NCBI RefSeq assembly: GCF_014647875.1
Contig: NZ_BMQA01000063.1
Coordinates: 1 to 34,875 of the forward strand
Direction of reading: 5' to 3'
Source of the DNA: Streptomyces brasiliensis
Lineage (GTDB): Bacteria > Actinomycetota > Actinomycetes > Streptomycetales > Streptomycetaceae
Length of the DNA: 34,875 nt
Shown piece by piece: positions 9,070 to 16,221 of the stretch (positions are counted from its first letter, which is position 1; each line of letters begins with the position of its first letter). The notes below the pieces were generated by a model. That model ran no database searches. It had not been told where the DNA came from and saw only the letters and a program-made list of their open reading frames with translations. A program made the translations under genes and the position numbers.

Positions 9070-9696
9070 ATGAGGAGAAGCACCCGGTCCGACGCCTCTC
9101 CCGGACGCCGACGTCTGTGGATCTCGGAGAGCGCGCGCGGTCGGGTGACGCCGATCGAGCTCTTCTTCGACCTCGTGTTCGTCTTCCTCGTCACCCAGGT
9201 CACGCACGCGGTGGAGACCCACCATGGTTGGGAGGGGCTGCTCGAGGGCCTGTTCCCGATGGTGGTCGTGTGATGGATGTTCAGCGGGTTCGGGTGGCTC
9301 ACCAATGCGGTGCGGCCGGATGCCGTGCAGGTACGGCTGCTGCTGACCCTCGCGATGATGGGCTTCTTCATCATGGGTCTTGATGTGCGGTATGCCTTCG
9401 ACCCCGAGGGCTGGGCGTTCCCCGTGGCGTACCTCGCCGTGGTCGCCATCCACGGACTGGTCTAGCACGGCGACGTTCCTCGTCGGCCACGCCCTCTACC
9501 GAGGCCTGCTGAAGAGCGGACGCATCGCCGACCGCATCGTCGGTGCGGTGTGCGCGGTGCCGCTGGGTGTGGCGACCACTTTCTCGGGCTGGGCGGAATG
9601 ACCGCCGTCGTGGCCGTCCTCGTGGTCATCGCCACGGTGGACCACCGGCCGGCCGCACAAGGGACCAGCCCTGGTAGGCACCCGGCGAATGCGTAG
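9070..9696 (+). pseudogene. ltrA: Broken low-temperature-requirement protein A (LtrA) gene
   Basis: A decayed LtrA-family membrane-protein gene. The first segment starts at ATG 9070 (GAGGAG about ten bases upstream) and contains the family signature TPIELFFDLVFVFLVTQVTH. It is interrupted by an in-frame TGA at 9271-9273. The same frame then continues with WMFSGFGWLTNAV and AFDPEGWAFPVAYLAVVAIHGLV to a TAG near 9463-9465. Homology carries on in other frames (TATFLVGHALYRGLLKSG, then TAVVAVLVVIATV) up to 9696. Intact LtrA proteins are about 370-420 residues with many membrane helices; here roughly 200 residues remain, with one nonsense codon, at least one frameshift and a lost C-terminal half. 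Sequencing error could explain one lesion but not the truncation. Confidence 0.85.
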
Positions 9697-10226
9697 AGGC
9701 CCGTGCCGTGTCACGTGTTGTATCGAGGGGATCCGGTCCGTGAGCGGCTGCGCGCCCGGTGTCCCGAATCCCTCCGCCCTCTGCGCGGGCGTCGGTTCTT
9801 TCGGGAGCCCCAGCAGCGCCGGCGGTTGCCGCGAGCGTCGGTGAGGAGTCAGCCGAGCACGTGTTCATGCCGCAGGCAGGGAAGAAGCGAGCGCCGCAGC
9901 CACTTGTCTCGCGCTCGGGCAAGCCTTCGAGCACTAACTCTGGTATGCAGCCTCTCTTGCAGGGGGCTGGCGGCCCGAGCCGTTACGGCTACCAAGTAGA
10001 GGGTGGCAGGGGCGGCAAGGAAGACGTCCGGAGCGCGTTCCGAACCGACCGTACGCGGCACTTGAAGTCCTAGCTCCTGCTGGACCAGTACGGCATCAGC
10101 AATATTGCCCACCCCGCCACCCCTGCTGCGGTAAGCGGATTGCGATCGCGGCGCCGTGCGCGCCTGGATCGAGCACGGCAGGAGCCCGTAACTCGGGCTT
10201 GCTACTGGCCGGATGGCCCTGCGGGA
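9697..10226. other. Non-coding or degraded stretch between two pseudogenes
   Basis: About 530 bases with only short overlapping frames on both strands, none with a ribosome site, recognisable domain or consistent codon bias. Lying between the ltrA remnant and the aldo/keto reductase remnant, it is probably eroded DNA. I see no insertion-sequence ends or tRNA. Confidence 0.4.
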
Positions 10227-10256
10227 GCGCCGAGGCCGTCGTGCCGGCCTCGGCGC
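10227..10256. terminator. Perfect 11-bp hairpin, probable remnant terminator
   Basis: GCGCCGAGGCC (10227-10237) pairs fully with GGCCTCGGCGC (10246-10256) across an 8-base loop. Only two T residues follow. Its position suggests a former terminator for genes now decayed on either side. Confidence 0.55.
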
Positions 10257-10418
10257 TTCGTGAGGCAAAGGTCTCGCGGCACGCCCGCACCGCTCTGTGC
10301 TGCCCGGCTCGTTCGTCGCGGTCCGCGTGTTCCGCGAGGATGCCGAAGTTCGCCGAACCGCCGCCCATCTTGCCGGCGGTCGGCGGCGATCCGTGCCACC
10401 GGCAGCAGCGCCCGGTTG

Positions 10419-10968
10419 TCAGGCGGCTGCGCGCTCGCCGGCGCGGCGGCGGCGCAGACCCGCGGTCTGCAGGGCGGGCGGCATGTAGTCCTGGTCGAGG
10501 GTGCCGACGTCGGTGCCGGGTGGGACGATCTCGTCGATCCGGTCCAGGAGGTCGTCATCGAGCTGGACGTCGAGCCCGGCGAGAACGTCGTCGAGGTGGG
10601 CCATCGTGCGCGCCCCGGCGAGGGCGCTGGTGACGCCGGCGTGGGCGGTGGTGAACGCCATGGCGAGGTGGGTCAGCGGCATGCCCGCTTCCTCGGCGAG
10701 GGAGATGAACCGCTCGACGACGTCGATGCGGCGCTCGTCGTTGACGTGTTTGACGAAGCCCGCGCGGATCAGGGTGTTCTCCTGGTTCCTGCGCACGCGG
10801 CCGGTGAGCATCTCCTGCGCGAGGGGACCCCACACCATGACACCCATACCGTAGCGCTGCGCGACAGGCAGGACTTCGCGCTCGATGCCCCGGTTGAGCA
10901 GGGAGTAGGGAGGCTGCTCCGTGTGGAAGCGCTCCAGACCCCGGCGCTCCGCGACCCACGGCCTGCTC
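10419..10968 (-). pseudogene. 5'-truncated aldo/keto reductase
   Basis: The C-terminal half of an NADPH-dependent aldo/keto reductase. The frame reads WVAERRGLERFHTEQPPYSL, LNRGIEREVLPVAQRYGMGV, then MVWGPLAQEMLTGRVRR, and ends with the family's LAGARTMAHLDDVLAGLDVQLDD helix and cofactor-phosphate region, stopping at 10419-10421. About 180 codons survive against roughly 330-345 for a full enzyme. The N-terminal half, including the catalytic Asp-Tyr-Lys-His set, is absent: upstream of about 10968 the frame turns into unrelated, Arg/Pro-rich sequence without a start. An internal ATG at 10847 could start a 142-residue peptide, but it would lack the active site. I read this as a deletion remnant. 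Confidence 0.8.
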
Positions 10969-11142
10969 GCCCCTCGCGGGGGCGGGGGCTCCGAGCGCTG
11001 ACCCGCTGAAAAGATGCTCCCGCGCGATACCGAGAGCAGCCAGGCGGTCCGGAGGCGCGTTGCCGCAGCGACCTTGAGATTTGTTCGCTCACTGTTTCCA
11101 AGTGATGGTCAGCAGGTGACTGTGCGGGGAAGGATGGTCGCC

Positions 11143-11964
11143 ATGACGGATGAAGGCTCCTCCATCGACCCCAGCAAGCCCAGCATCGCCCGCGTGTATG
11201 ACTACCTCCTCGGTGGCAAGGACAACTACGCCGTGGACCGGGAGATAGGCGACGTGTTCAAACGTGACCTTCCTGGTTCGGTAGCCATTGCCTTCGCCAA
11301 CCGCGCGGCCCTGATCCGGGCGGTCGGAGAGATCGCGACGACCACTGGGGTGCGGCAGTTCATCGATCTGGGCAGTGGTCTTCCGACCGCCGACAACGTC
11401 CACCAGGTCGCGCAGCGGCACGCTCCGGAGTCTCGGGTCGTGTACGTCGACACCGACCCCCAGGTGCTGGTCCACGGACGTGCACTGTTGCAGGAGAACG
11501 ACCGGACCCGGGTCGTCGCGGCCGATGTGCGCGACCCCGACGACATCCGTCATCACCCTGACACCCTGGAACTGATCGACTTCGATTGTCCCGTCGCCGT
11601 TATGTTCAGCGCCGTCCTGCACCACGTCAACGACGAGGAAGACCCGGCCGCAATCGTCCGCTACTGGCGCGACCACGTGCCTGCCGGGAGCTACTTCTTC
11701 GTCAGCCACTTCCGTTCCGGCGACAACCCGGAGACGGCGGAGGCCGAGGGAGTCCTCCAGCAGACGTTCGGCCGGGGCCGGTGGCGTACCGACGAGGAGA
11801 TCGAATCCCTGCTGGACGGCCTGGAGATCCTCGATCCCGGGATCGTCCCCGCGCCCCTGTGGCGTCCTGACGCGGTCGCCGGCCCGCAGCACGGCAGCGG
11901 CGAACGGGAACTCACCGTCTGGGAGCGTCTCATCGCCGCCGGGTTGGCCCGGAAGTCCGGCTAG
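11143..11964 (+). CDS. DUF574-type SAM-dependent methyltransferase
   Basis: A 273-residue member of the methyltransferase family expanded in Streptomyces and relatives (DUF574, Methyltransf_19). The N-terminal signature SKPSIARVYDYLLGGKDNYAVDRE is characteristic (positions about 8-31). The SAM pocket appears as RQFIDLGSGLPTADNVHQVA, followed by VVYVDTDPQVL; later PVAVMFSAVLHHVNDEED matches the family core. ATG 11143 is chosen because GGGGAAGG lies about nine bases upstream; an ATG at 11134 would overlap that site. Family members frequently sit beside regulatory or secondary-metabolism genes, but their substrates are mostly unknown. The gene appears intact and monocistronic, between the reductase remnant and mntP. 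Confidence 0.9.
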   Translation: MTDEGSSIDPSKPSIARVYDYLLGGKDNYAVDREIGDVFKRDLPGSVAIAFANRAALIRAVGEIATTTGVRQFIDLGSGLPTADNVHQVAQRHAPESRVVYVDTDPQVLVHGRALLQENDRTRVVAADVRDPDDIRHHPDTLELIDFDCPVAVMFSAVLHHVNDEEDPAAIVRYWRDHVPAGSYFFVSHFRSGDNPETAEAEGVLQQTFGRGRWRTDEEIESLLDGLEILDPGIVPAPLWRPDAVAGPQHGSGERELTVWERLIAAGLARKSG

Positions 11965-12237
11965 CCGGCGGTGCCGACGACGTACCACGTTGTCGCTGGT
12001 CACCCTCCCGGGACCCGCGGCGTTGACGCGTACGTTCCGTGAATGCATCGAGTTGAGCCGCGGATGACGCAATCATGTCGTCAGCGACGAACGAAAGAAC
12101 GCGCGTCAGAGAAAAGGTAAAGCTTTCCCAGGGCCGACCTCCTCCTCGCAGGGTTCGGTTCACATCAATTCCGTAGGTATCCTTCGCGAATCTTCCGGGA
12201 ATCGACTCGCCGGATTCAACCAGCGGGCCGTCCGAGA

Positions 12238-12243
12238 TATCAT
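12238..12243 (+). promoter_or_regulatory. Candidate -10 box for leaderless mntP
   Basis: TATCAT at 12238-12243 ends six bases before the mntP ATG at 12250, so the transcript would begin at the start codon. TTCAAC at 12215-12220 is a plausible -35 with 17-bp spacing. No ribosome site precedes the ATG. I found nothing like the yybP-ykoY manganese riboswitch in the 285 bases upstream. Confidence 0.45.
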
Positions 12244-12249
12244 GTTGTC

Positions 12250-12789
12250 ATGATCTGGGAAATACTGATCCTGGGTTTCGTACTCAGTCTCGACAATTTC
12301 CGGGTCTCGATCGCGCTCGGCACCGTCCCATTCGGTCTGAAGCGTGCGGTGCAGGTCGCCCTGACTTTCGGGCTGTGGGACGCGGTTATGCCCCTGGTCG
12401 GACTGTTGATCGGCCGCCAGATCGGGGAGTCCGTCGGGAACGTCGCCGATCTGGTGGGCGCGGTCGCGCTAGGCGGGTACGGTCTCTACCTCGTCATCTC
12501 GGCCCTTCGGAACCCCGAGCCGGACGAGATGGACCACCCGTGGGCGCTGTTCGGCATCCCGTTGACGCTGAGCCTGGACAACCTCTTCGCCGGGGCGAGC
12601 CTGGGGATCGTAGGCCTCTCGCCGTGGTTCTCGGCCGCCGTCTTCGGCGTCATGACAGCGGTGTTGTCGCTGTTCGGGCTGCGGCTCGGGCGGGCCGCGG
12701 CGCGCCTCGTCCGGATCCGCTCGGACCTGCTGAGCGGGGTCACCTTGATCATCGCCGCTGCCGTGCTGCCGTTGTGGTCCGGCGGCTAG
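12250..12789 (+). CDS. mntP: Manganese efflux pump MntP family (DUF204)
   Basis: A 179-residue membrane protein with about six transmembrane helices, predicted to export Mn2+ from the cytoplasm. Two internally repeated halves each carry the conserved aspartate motif: LSLDNFRVSIALG at about residues 13-25 and LSLDNLFAGASLG at about 111-123, the arrangement expected of MntP. Other helices are seen around GLWDAVMPLVGLLIG and LLSGVTLIIAAAVLPLW. Length is close to the family norm (about 180-190). The first motif has Asn-Phe-Arg where many MntP have Asn-Ala-Phe/Phe-Ala, so a variant specificity cannot be excluded. The stop codon TAG at 12787-12789 overlaps the first two bases of a hairpin element, which may have set the present C terminus. 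Confidence 0.87.
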   Translation: MIWEILILGFVLSLDNFRVSIALGTVPFGLKRAVQVALTFGLWDAVMPLVGLLIGRQIGESVGNVADLVGAVALGGYGLYLVISALRNPEPDEMDHPWALFGIPLTLSLDNLFAGASLGIVGLSPWFSAAVFGVMTAVLSLFGLRLGRAAARLVRIRSDLLSGVTLIIAAAVLPLWSGG

Positions 12790-12951
12790 TGCTGTGGCCG
12801 GGAAGGTTTGCCGGGAAGCTCGCGGCGTCCGGTGCGGTGCATCGCAAGGCGGAGCGTCACCCGCGTACTGGATGTACTCGGCTGATGCGACAACGCCGCG
12901 AGGTGCCGTGCCGGGCGTCGCGAGCCGGTGAACCTTTCCGGTCACAGCACT
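12788..12951. mobile_element. 164-bp MITE-like hairpin element
   Basis: Near-perfect terminal inverted repeats bound this element. The left arm, 12788-12808 (starting AGTGCTGTGGCCGG), matches the reverse complement of the right arm, 12931-12951 (ending CCGGTCACAGCACT), at 19 of 21 positions, and both mismatches are G-U compatible. Inside, 12818-12840 and 12903-12925 form a second long stem whose differences are again mostly G-U compatible. Near the centre GTAC-TGGAT-GTAC makes a small loop. There is no coding capacity, so it fits a non-autonomous miniature inverted-repeat element or a large folded RNA. It separates convergent mntP and pqqE and may also act as a two-way terminator. No second copy occurs in the window, so mobility is inference. 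Confidence 0.7.
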
Positions 12952-12976
12952 TGCCCGCTCGAACCCAGGGAGCGGA

Positions 12977-14092
12977 TCAGCCTGCTCCACCCGGGAGTTG
13001 CGTCGGACGGCGAGCTCGGTGCGGGCGGGGGATCAGCGGAGGACTGCCGGCGCCCGAGTCGGAGTTGGCGGCCTCGACCGCCCGGGCGACCAGGTCGTGA
13101 TCGGGCGACAGATAACAGACCGGGTCGGTGCGGGCGGCGTCACCGGTGAGCAGGAACGCCTGGCAGCGGCACCCGCCGAAGTCGAGCTCCCGCCGGGGGC
13201 AGCTCCGGCAGGGCTCCGGCATCCAGTCGGTCCCCCGGAACGCGGTCATCACCGGAGCCTCGGTCCAGATCCGCTCCAGCGGGTCCTCCCGCACACTGGC
13301 CCGCGGCAACGGCAGGGGCTGGGCGGCCGGGCAGGGCAGGACGTCACCGTTCGGCGTCACGGTCAGCTGCCGGGAGGCCCAGCCGCCCATGCACGGCTTC
13401 GGGTAGCGGCTGTAGTAGTCGGGGATGACGTAGATGACGTCCATGCGGTCCCGCAACCGCTCGCGGGCGGCCCGTACGACTGCCTCGGCCGCCTCGAGCT
13501 GGGCCCGGCTCGGGAGCAGCGCGTCACGGTTCCGCCAGCCCCAGCCGTAGTACTGGGTGTTGGCCAGCTCCACCCGGTCGGCGCCCAGCTCCTCGGCCAG
13601 CCCGAGCACGTCGGCGACGTGGTCGATGTTGTACCGGTGCAGCACCACGTTCATGGTGAGCGGCCAGCCCAGCTCCTTGACCAGGCCCATCGCCTCGATC
13701 TTGCGCTGGAAGGACGGGACCCCGGCGATCCGGTCGGACACGGTCGGCTCGTCCGCCTGGATGCTGATCTGCACGTGGTCCAGACCGGCCGCCCGCAACT
13801 GGTCGGCCTTCGGGCGCGAGAGCCCGAGGGCGCTGGTCACGAGGTTGGTGTAGAGGCCCAGGCCGTGGGCGTCCGCCACGATCTCCACCAGATCGCGCCG
13901 CAGCAGCGGTTCCCCGCCGGACAGGTGGCACTGCAGAACCCCCAGGTCACCGGCCTCGGCCAGCACCCGCCGCCACTCGTCGGTGGTCAGCTCGTCCTGG
14001 AAGTCGGCCATGTTCAGCGGATTGGAGCAGTACGGGCAGGCCAGGGGGCAGCGGTAGGTGAGCTCGGCGAGCAGTCCGAACGGGCTATCCAT
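12977..14092 (-). CDS. pqqE: PQQ biosynthesis radical SAM protein PqqE
   Basis: A 371-residue radical SAM/SPASM enzyme that makes the first carbon-carbon bond in PQQ synthesis, joining Glu and Tyr side chains of PqqA while PqqD presents the peptide. The radical SAM cluster ligands are Cys15, Cys19 and Cys22 (CPLACPYC). SAM-binding follows with HLSGGEPLLR. The SPASM region supplies Cys234, Cys254, Cys295, Cys298, Cys308, Cys310 and Cys326; Asp304 stands where the auxiliary-cluster aspartate is found in characterised PqqE. The ATG overlaps the end of pqqD by eight bases, implying coupled translation. It is the last gene of the operon. The roughly 30-residue tail after NSDSGAG is low-complexity and may be dispensable. 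Confidence 0.95.
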   Translation of the reverse strand: MDSPFGLLAELTYRCPLACPYCSNPLNMADFQDELTTDEWRRVLAEAGDLGVLQCHLSGGEPLLRRDLVEIVADAHGLGLYTNLVTSALGLSRPKADQLRAAGLDHVQISIQADEPTVSDRIAGVPSFQRKIEAMGLVKELGWPLTMNVVLHRYNIDHVADVLGLAEELGADRVELANTQYYGWGWRNRDALLPSRAQLEAAEAVVRAARERLRDRMDVIYVIPDYYSRYPKPCMGGWASRQLTVTPNGDVLPCPAAQPLPLPRASVREDPLERIWTEAPVMTAFRGTDWMPEPCRSCPRRELDFGGCRCQAFLLTGDAARTDPVCYLSPDHDLVARAVEAANSDSGAGSPPLIPRPHRARRPTQLPGGAG

Positions 14093-14414
14093 CGTCGAGC
14101 TCCACCCAGCGCCGGGCGACGAGCCGGGTCAGGTACTGCCGCACCTCGTCGTCGGGGACGGTCTGGTAGCGGGTGCCCAGCTCGGTCACGATCTGGGCCA
14201 CGGTGTGCCGCCCGTCGCACAGCGCGAGGATGTCCGCGCCGGTGTCGTTGAGCACCACCACCGTCTCGGGGTTGAGCAGGATCTGACGCTGCCTGGTCCG
14301 GCAGAAGGTCAGCCGGACATGGGGCGCCAACCGGGGCCGGTCCGAGGCGGACACTTCGACGCCGGGTCGGGTCCTGGCACCGGTCCGGGTGGTTCCGGTA
14401 TGGGTCGGGTTCAT
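14085..14414 (-). CDS. pqqD: PQQ peptide chaperone PqqD
   Basis: A 109-residue RRE-type peptide chaperone that binds PqqA and delivers it to PqqE. The start at 14414 lies five bases after the pqqC stop, with GGAGTG spanning that junction; this is preferred over an in-frame upstream start that would run into pqqC. After an 18-20-residue Thr/Arg-rich extension, the family core begins near RPRLAPHVRLTFCRTRQRQI and includes LLNPETVVVLNDTGADIL and LCDGRHTVAQIVTELGTRY, the three-stranded sheet plus helices of PqqD. Typical PqqD is about 90 residues, so the extension explains the extra length. It overlaps pqqE by eight bases, so the two partners are probably made at matched levels. Confidence 0.93.
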   Translation of the reverse strand: MNPTHTGTTRTGARTRPGVEVSASDRPRLAPHVRLTFCRTRQRQILLNPETVVVLNDTGADILALCDGRHTVAQIVTELGTRYQTVPDDEVRQYLTRLVARRWVELDDG

Positions 14415-14419
14415 GGTGG

Positions 14420-15115
14420 TCACTCCGGATAGGCCTGGTCGATGGCGTCCAACTGGCTCCACAGGACGTCACACTTGAACGACAGCGCGTCGACGGCGCG
14501 CGCCTGGGACTCGGCGGAGAGGCAGTGCGTGGTGACCACCTCGAGCGCGTGCTCGCAGTCGCGGGGGGCCTGCTCGAGGCGGGCGCGGAAGTAGGCGAGG
14601 CCCTCGGGGTCGATCCACGGGTACCACCGCTCGAACCCGGCCAGCCGCGCCGCCATCAGGTCGGGGGCGAACAGTTCGGTGAGCGAGGACGCCACCGCTT
14701 CCACCCATGGGCGGGTCCGGGCGAAGTTCACGTAGGCGTCGACGGCGAACCGCACCCCGGGTACCAGATGCCGGTGGTCCCGGATCTCCTCGCGGGTCAG
14801 CCCGGTGGCCTCGCCGAGGCGCAGCCACGCCTCGATGCCGCCCTCGCCGGCGGCGGTGCCGTCGTGGTCGACGATCCGTCGGATCCAGCGGCGGCGGACC
14901 TCGAGGTCGGGGCAGTTGGAAAGGATCGCGGCGTCCTTGCGGGGGATGTTCTCCTGGTAGTAGAAGCGGTTGGCCACCCAGCCCCGGATCTGCCGGCGGC
15001 TCAGCCGGCCGGCGTTCATCCGGACGTGGAACGGGTGCTGGTCGTGGTACCGCCGCGAGTGGGCCCGCAACGCCTCGACGAAGTCGGCGGCGCCGGTTCT
15101 CGTGGTCGTCGTCAT
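14420..15115 (-). CDS. pqqC: PQQ synthase PqqC
   Basis: A 231-residue all-helical, cofactor-free oxidase that performs the last ring closure and eight-electron oxidation to give PQQ. Family signatures are HDQHPFHVRMNAGRLSRRQI and GWVANRFYYQENIPRKDAAI at the N terminus, DHDG near residue 84, and HLVPGVRFAVDAYVNFARTR in the middle. The late segments YFRARLEQAPRDCEHALEVV and THCLSAESQARAVDALSFKC are typical as well. Histidine, tyrosine and arginine residues expected in the active site are all present in these blocks. The ATG at 15115 is four bases from the pqqB stop, so the genes are translationally close. Length is close to the usual 230-255. Confidence 0.95.
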   Translation of the reverse strand: MTTTTRTGAADFVEALRAHSRRYHDQHPFHVRMNAGRLSRRQIRGWVANRFYYQENIPRKDAAILSNCPDLEVRRRWIRRIVDHDGTAAGEGGIEAWLRLGEATGLTREEIRDHRHLVPGVRFAVDAYVNFARTRPWVEAVASSLTELFAPDLMAARLAGFERWYPWIDPEGLAYFRARLEQAPRDCEHALEVVTTHCLSAESQARAVDALSFKCDVLWSQLDAIDQAYPE

Positions 15116-15119
15116 GGCC

Positions 15120-16010
15120 CTACACCTGGACCTCGAGGCCGTCCATGGCCACCTCCATGCCGTACTCGTCCAGGACGCGCCGCTCGGGCGCGTCCTCCAG
15201 GAGGATCGGGTTGGTGTTGTTCATGTGCACGAAGACCGTCCGCCCCACGCGCAGCGACCGGAGCTGCGCCAGGCTGCCGTCCGGGCCGTCGATGGGCAGG
15301 TGGCCCATCTCCCGTGAGGTCTTGCCGGCCAGTCCGAGCCGTACGAGTTCGTCGTCGCGCCAGCAGGTCCCGTCGATGAGCAGGCATGCGCAGCCCTCGA
15401 TCTCCGTGCGCAGCTCCGGCGTCAGCGATTGCACCCCTGGCAGATACACCAGCGTGCCCCCGCTGCGCTCGTCGGTCAGCCGGTAGCCCACGACGCGGCC
15501 GTGGTCCACCCCGGCCGCGAATCGGGCGCGCTTGTCGGTGGGCGCGTCGAACGCCCGGCAGGACAGTCCGTCCGCGAGGACGAGGTCGGTGCCGGGGATC
15601 ACGGCCCGCCACTGGACCGGACAGTAGCGCTCGAGCGTGCTCAGAATCCCCGAGCCGCCGGCGCCCAGGGTCTTGTGCACCGCCGGCGTGGCGTACAGCC
15701 GCAGGGCGCGGGCCTCACGCAGCAGAAGAAGGCCCAGCGTGTGGTCCAGCTCGGCGTCGGTGAGCAGCACCGCCTCCAGCGGTGTCGTCCGGTCGTCCTG
15801 CGGATGCAGGCCGGGGGAGGCCTCGATCTGCGTGCGGACGTCGGGCGAGGCGTTGATGAGGAACCAGCGGCGGCGGTCGGCGCTGACAGCGACCGAGGAC
15901 TGGGTGCGTGCGAGGCCGGCCCGGGAGCGGACCGCGGCGCACACCGGGCAGCCGCAGTTCCACTGCGGGGAGCCGCCCCCCGCAGCCGAGCCCAGTACTC
16001 GCAGCAACAC
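15120..16010 (-). CDS. pqqB: PQQ biosynthesis metallo-hydrolase PqqB
   Basis: A 296-residue metallo-beta-lactamase-fold protein that hydroxylates the tyrosine-derived intermediate during PQQ assembly. The GTG at 16010 has GGGAG seven bases upstream. The N terminus LRVLGSAAGGGSPQWNCGCP is typical and contains the CxCxxC zinc motif (CGCPVC region). LLTDAELDHTLGLLLLREAR carries the family's degenerate metal-binding segment. FVHMNNTNPIL near the C terminus is also diagnostic. The gene is 69 bases downstream of pqqA and separated from it by a strong hairpin, whereas pqqC follows after four bases. No M16-type protease gene (pqqF/G) lies in the operon, so an unlinked protease probably trims PqqA, as in other actinobacteria. 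Confidence 0.95.
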   Translation of the reverse strand: MLLRVLGSAAGGGSPQWNCGCPVCAAVRSRAGLARTQSSVAVSADRRRWFLINASPDVRTQIEASPGLHPQDDRTTPLEAVLLTDAELDHTLGLLLLREARALRLYATPAVHKTLGAGGSGILSTLERYCPVQWRAVIPGTDLVLADGLSCRAFDAPTDKRARFAAGVDHGRVVGYRLTDERSGGTLVYLPGVQSLTPELRTEIEGCACLLIDGTCWRDDELVRLGLAGKTSREMGHLPIDGPDGSLAQLRSLRVGRTVFVHMNNTNPILLEDAPERRVLDEYGMEVAMDGLEVQV

Positions 16011-16040
16011 GCCGGCACTCCCTTCATCGCAGATGCCGGG

Positions 16041-16067
16041 GGCGCCGGACCATCCGGGTCCGGCGCC
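16041..16067 (-). promoter_or_regulatory. pqqA-pqqB intergenic hairpin (attenuator or stabiliser)
   Basis: GGCGCCGGAC (16041-16050) pairs perfectly with GTCCGGCGCC (16058-16067) over 10 bp around a 7-base loop. It lies 12 bases beyond the pqqA stop and well ahead of the pqqB ribosome site. No T-run follows on the minus strand. Hairpins here in other bacteria let pqqA be expressed far above the enzymes; the same role is inferred. Confidence 0.7.
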
Positions 16068-16079
16068 GTCCCGCGTCCC

Positions 16080-16175
16080 CTAGTCCTCCAACCGAGCGAC
16101 GTACATGGTCACCTCTGCCGCGACCACGATCTCGTCGAACTCGGGCGTCTCCCACACAGCCAGCTGATTTTCCAT
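16080..16175 (-). CDS. pqqA: PQQ precursor peptide PqqA
   Basis: A 31-residue ribosomally made peptide whose Glu and Tyr become PQQ. It starts at ATG 16175 with an excellent AGGAGGTG site seven bases upstream. The required E-x3-Y motif is EVTMY at residues 21-25, within VVAAEVTMYVARLE. It ends in LED and lacks the two-arginine tail seen in some proteobacterial PqqA. The N terminus MENQLAVWETPEFDE gives the leader that PqqD and PqqE bind. It is 46 bases downstream of the quinoprotein gene, placing cofactor synthesis and enzyme on one message. The gene is easily missed because it sits inside a longer open frame. Confidence 0.96.
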   Translation of the reverse strand: MENQLAVWETPEFDEIVVAAEVTMYVARLED

Positions 16176-16221
16176 GGATTCACCTCCTCTGCCCGGATCA
16201 CGGCGGGCTTCGGTCACTCCG

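Noticed and set aside
11965..12249. Possible yybP-ykoY manganese riboswitch upstream of mntP
   Set aside because: None of the conserved loops could be found, and the -10 box next to the ATG argues for a leaderless message.
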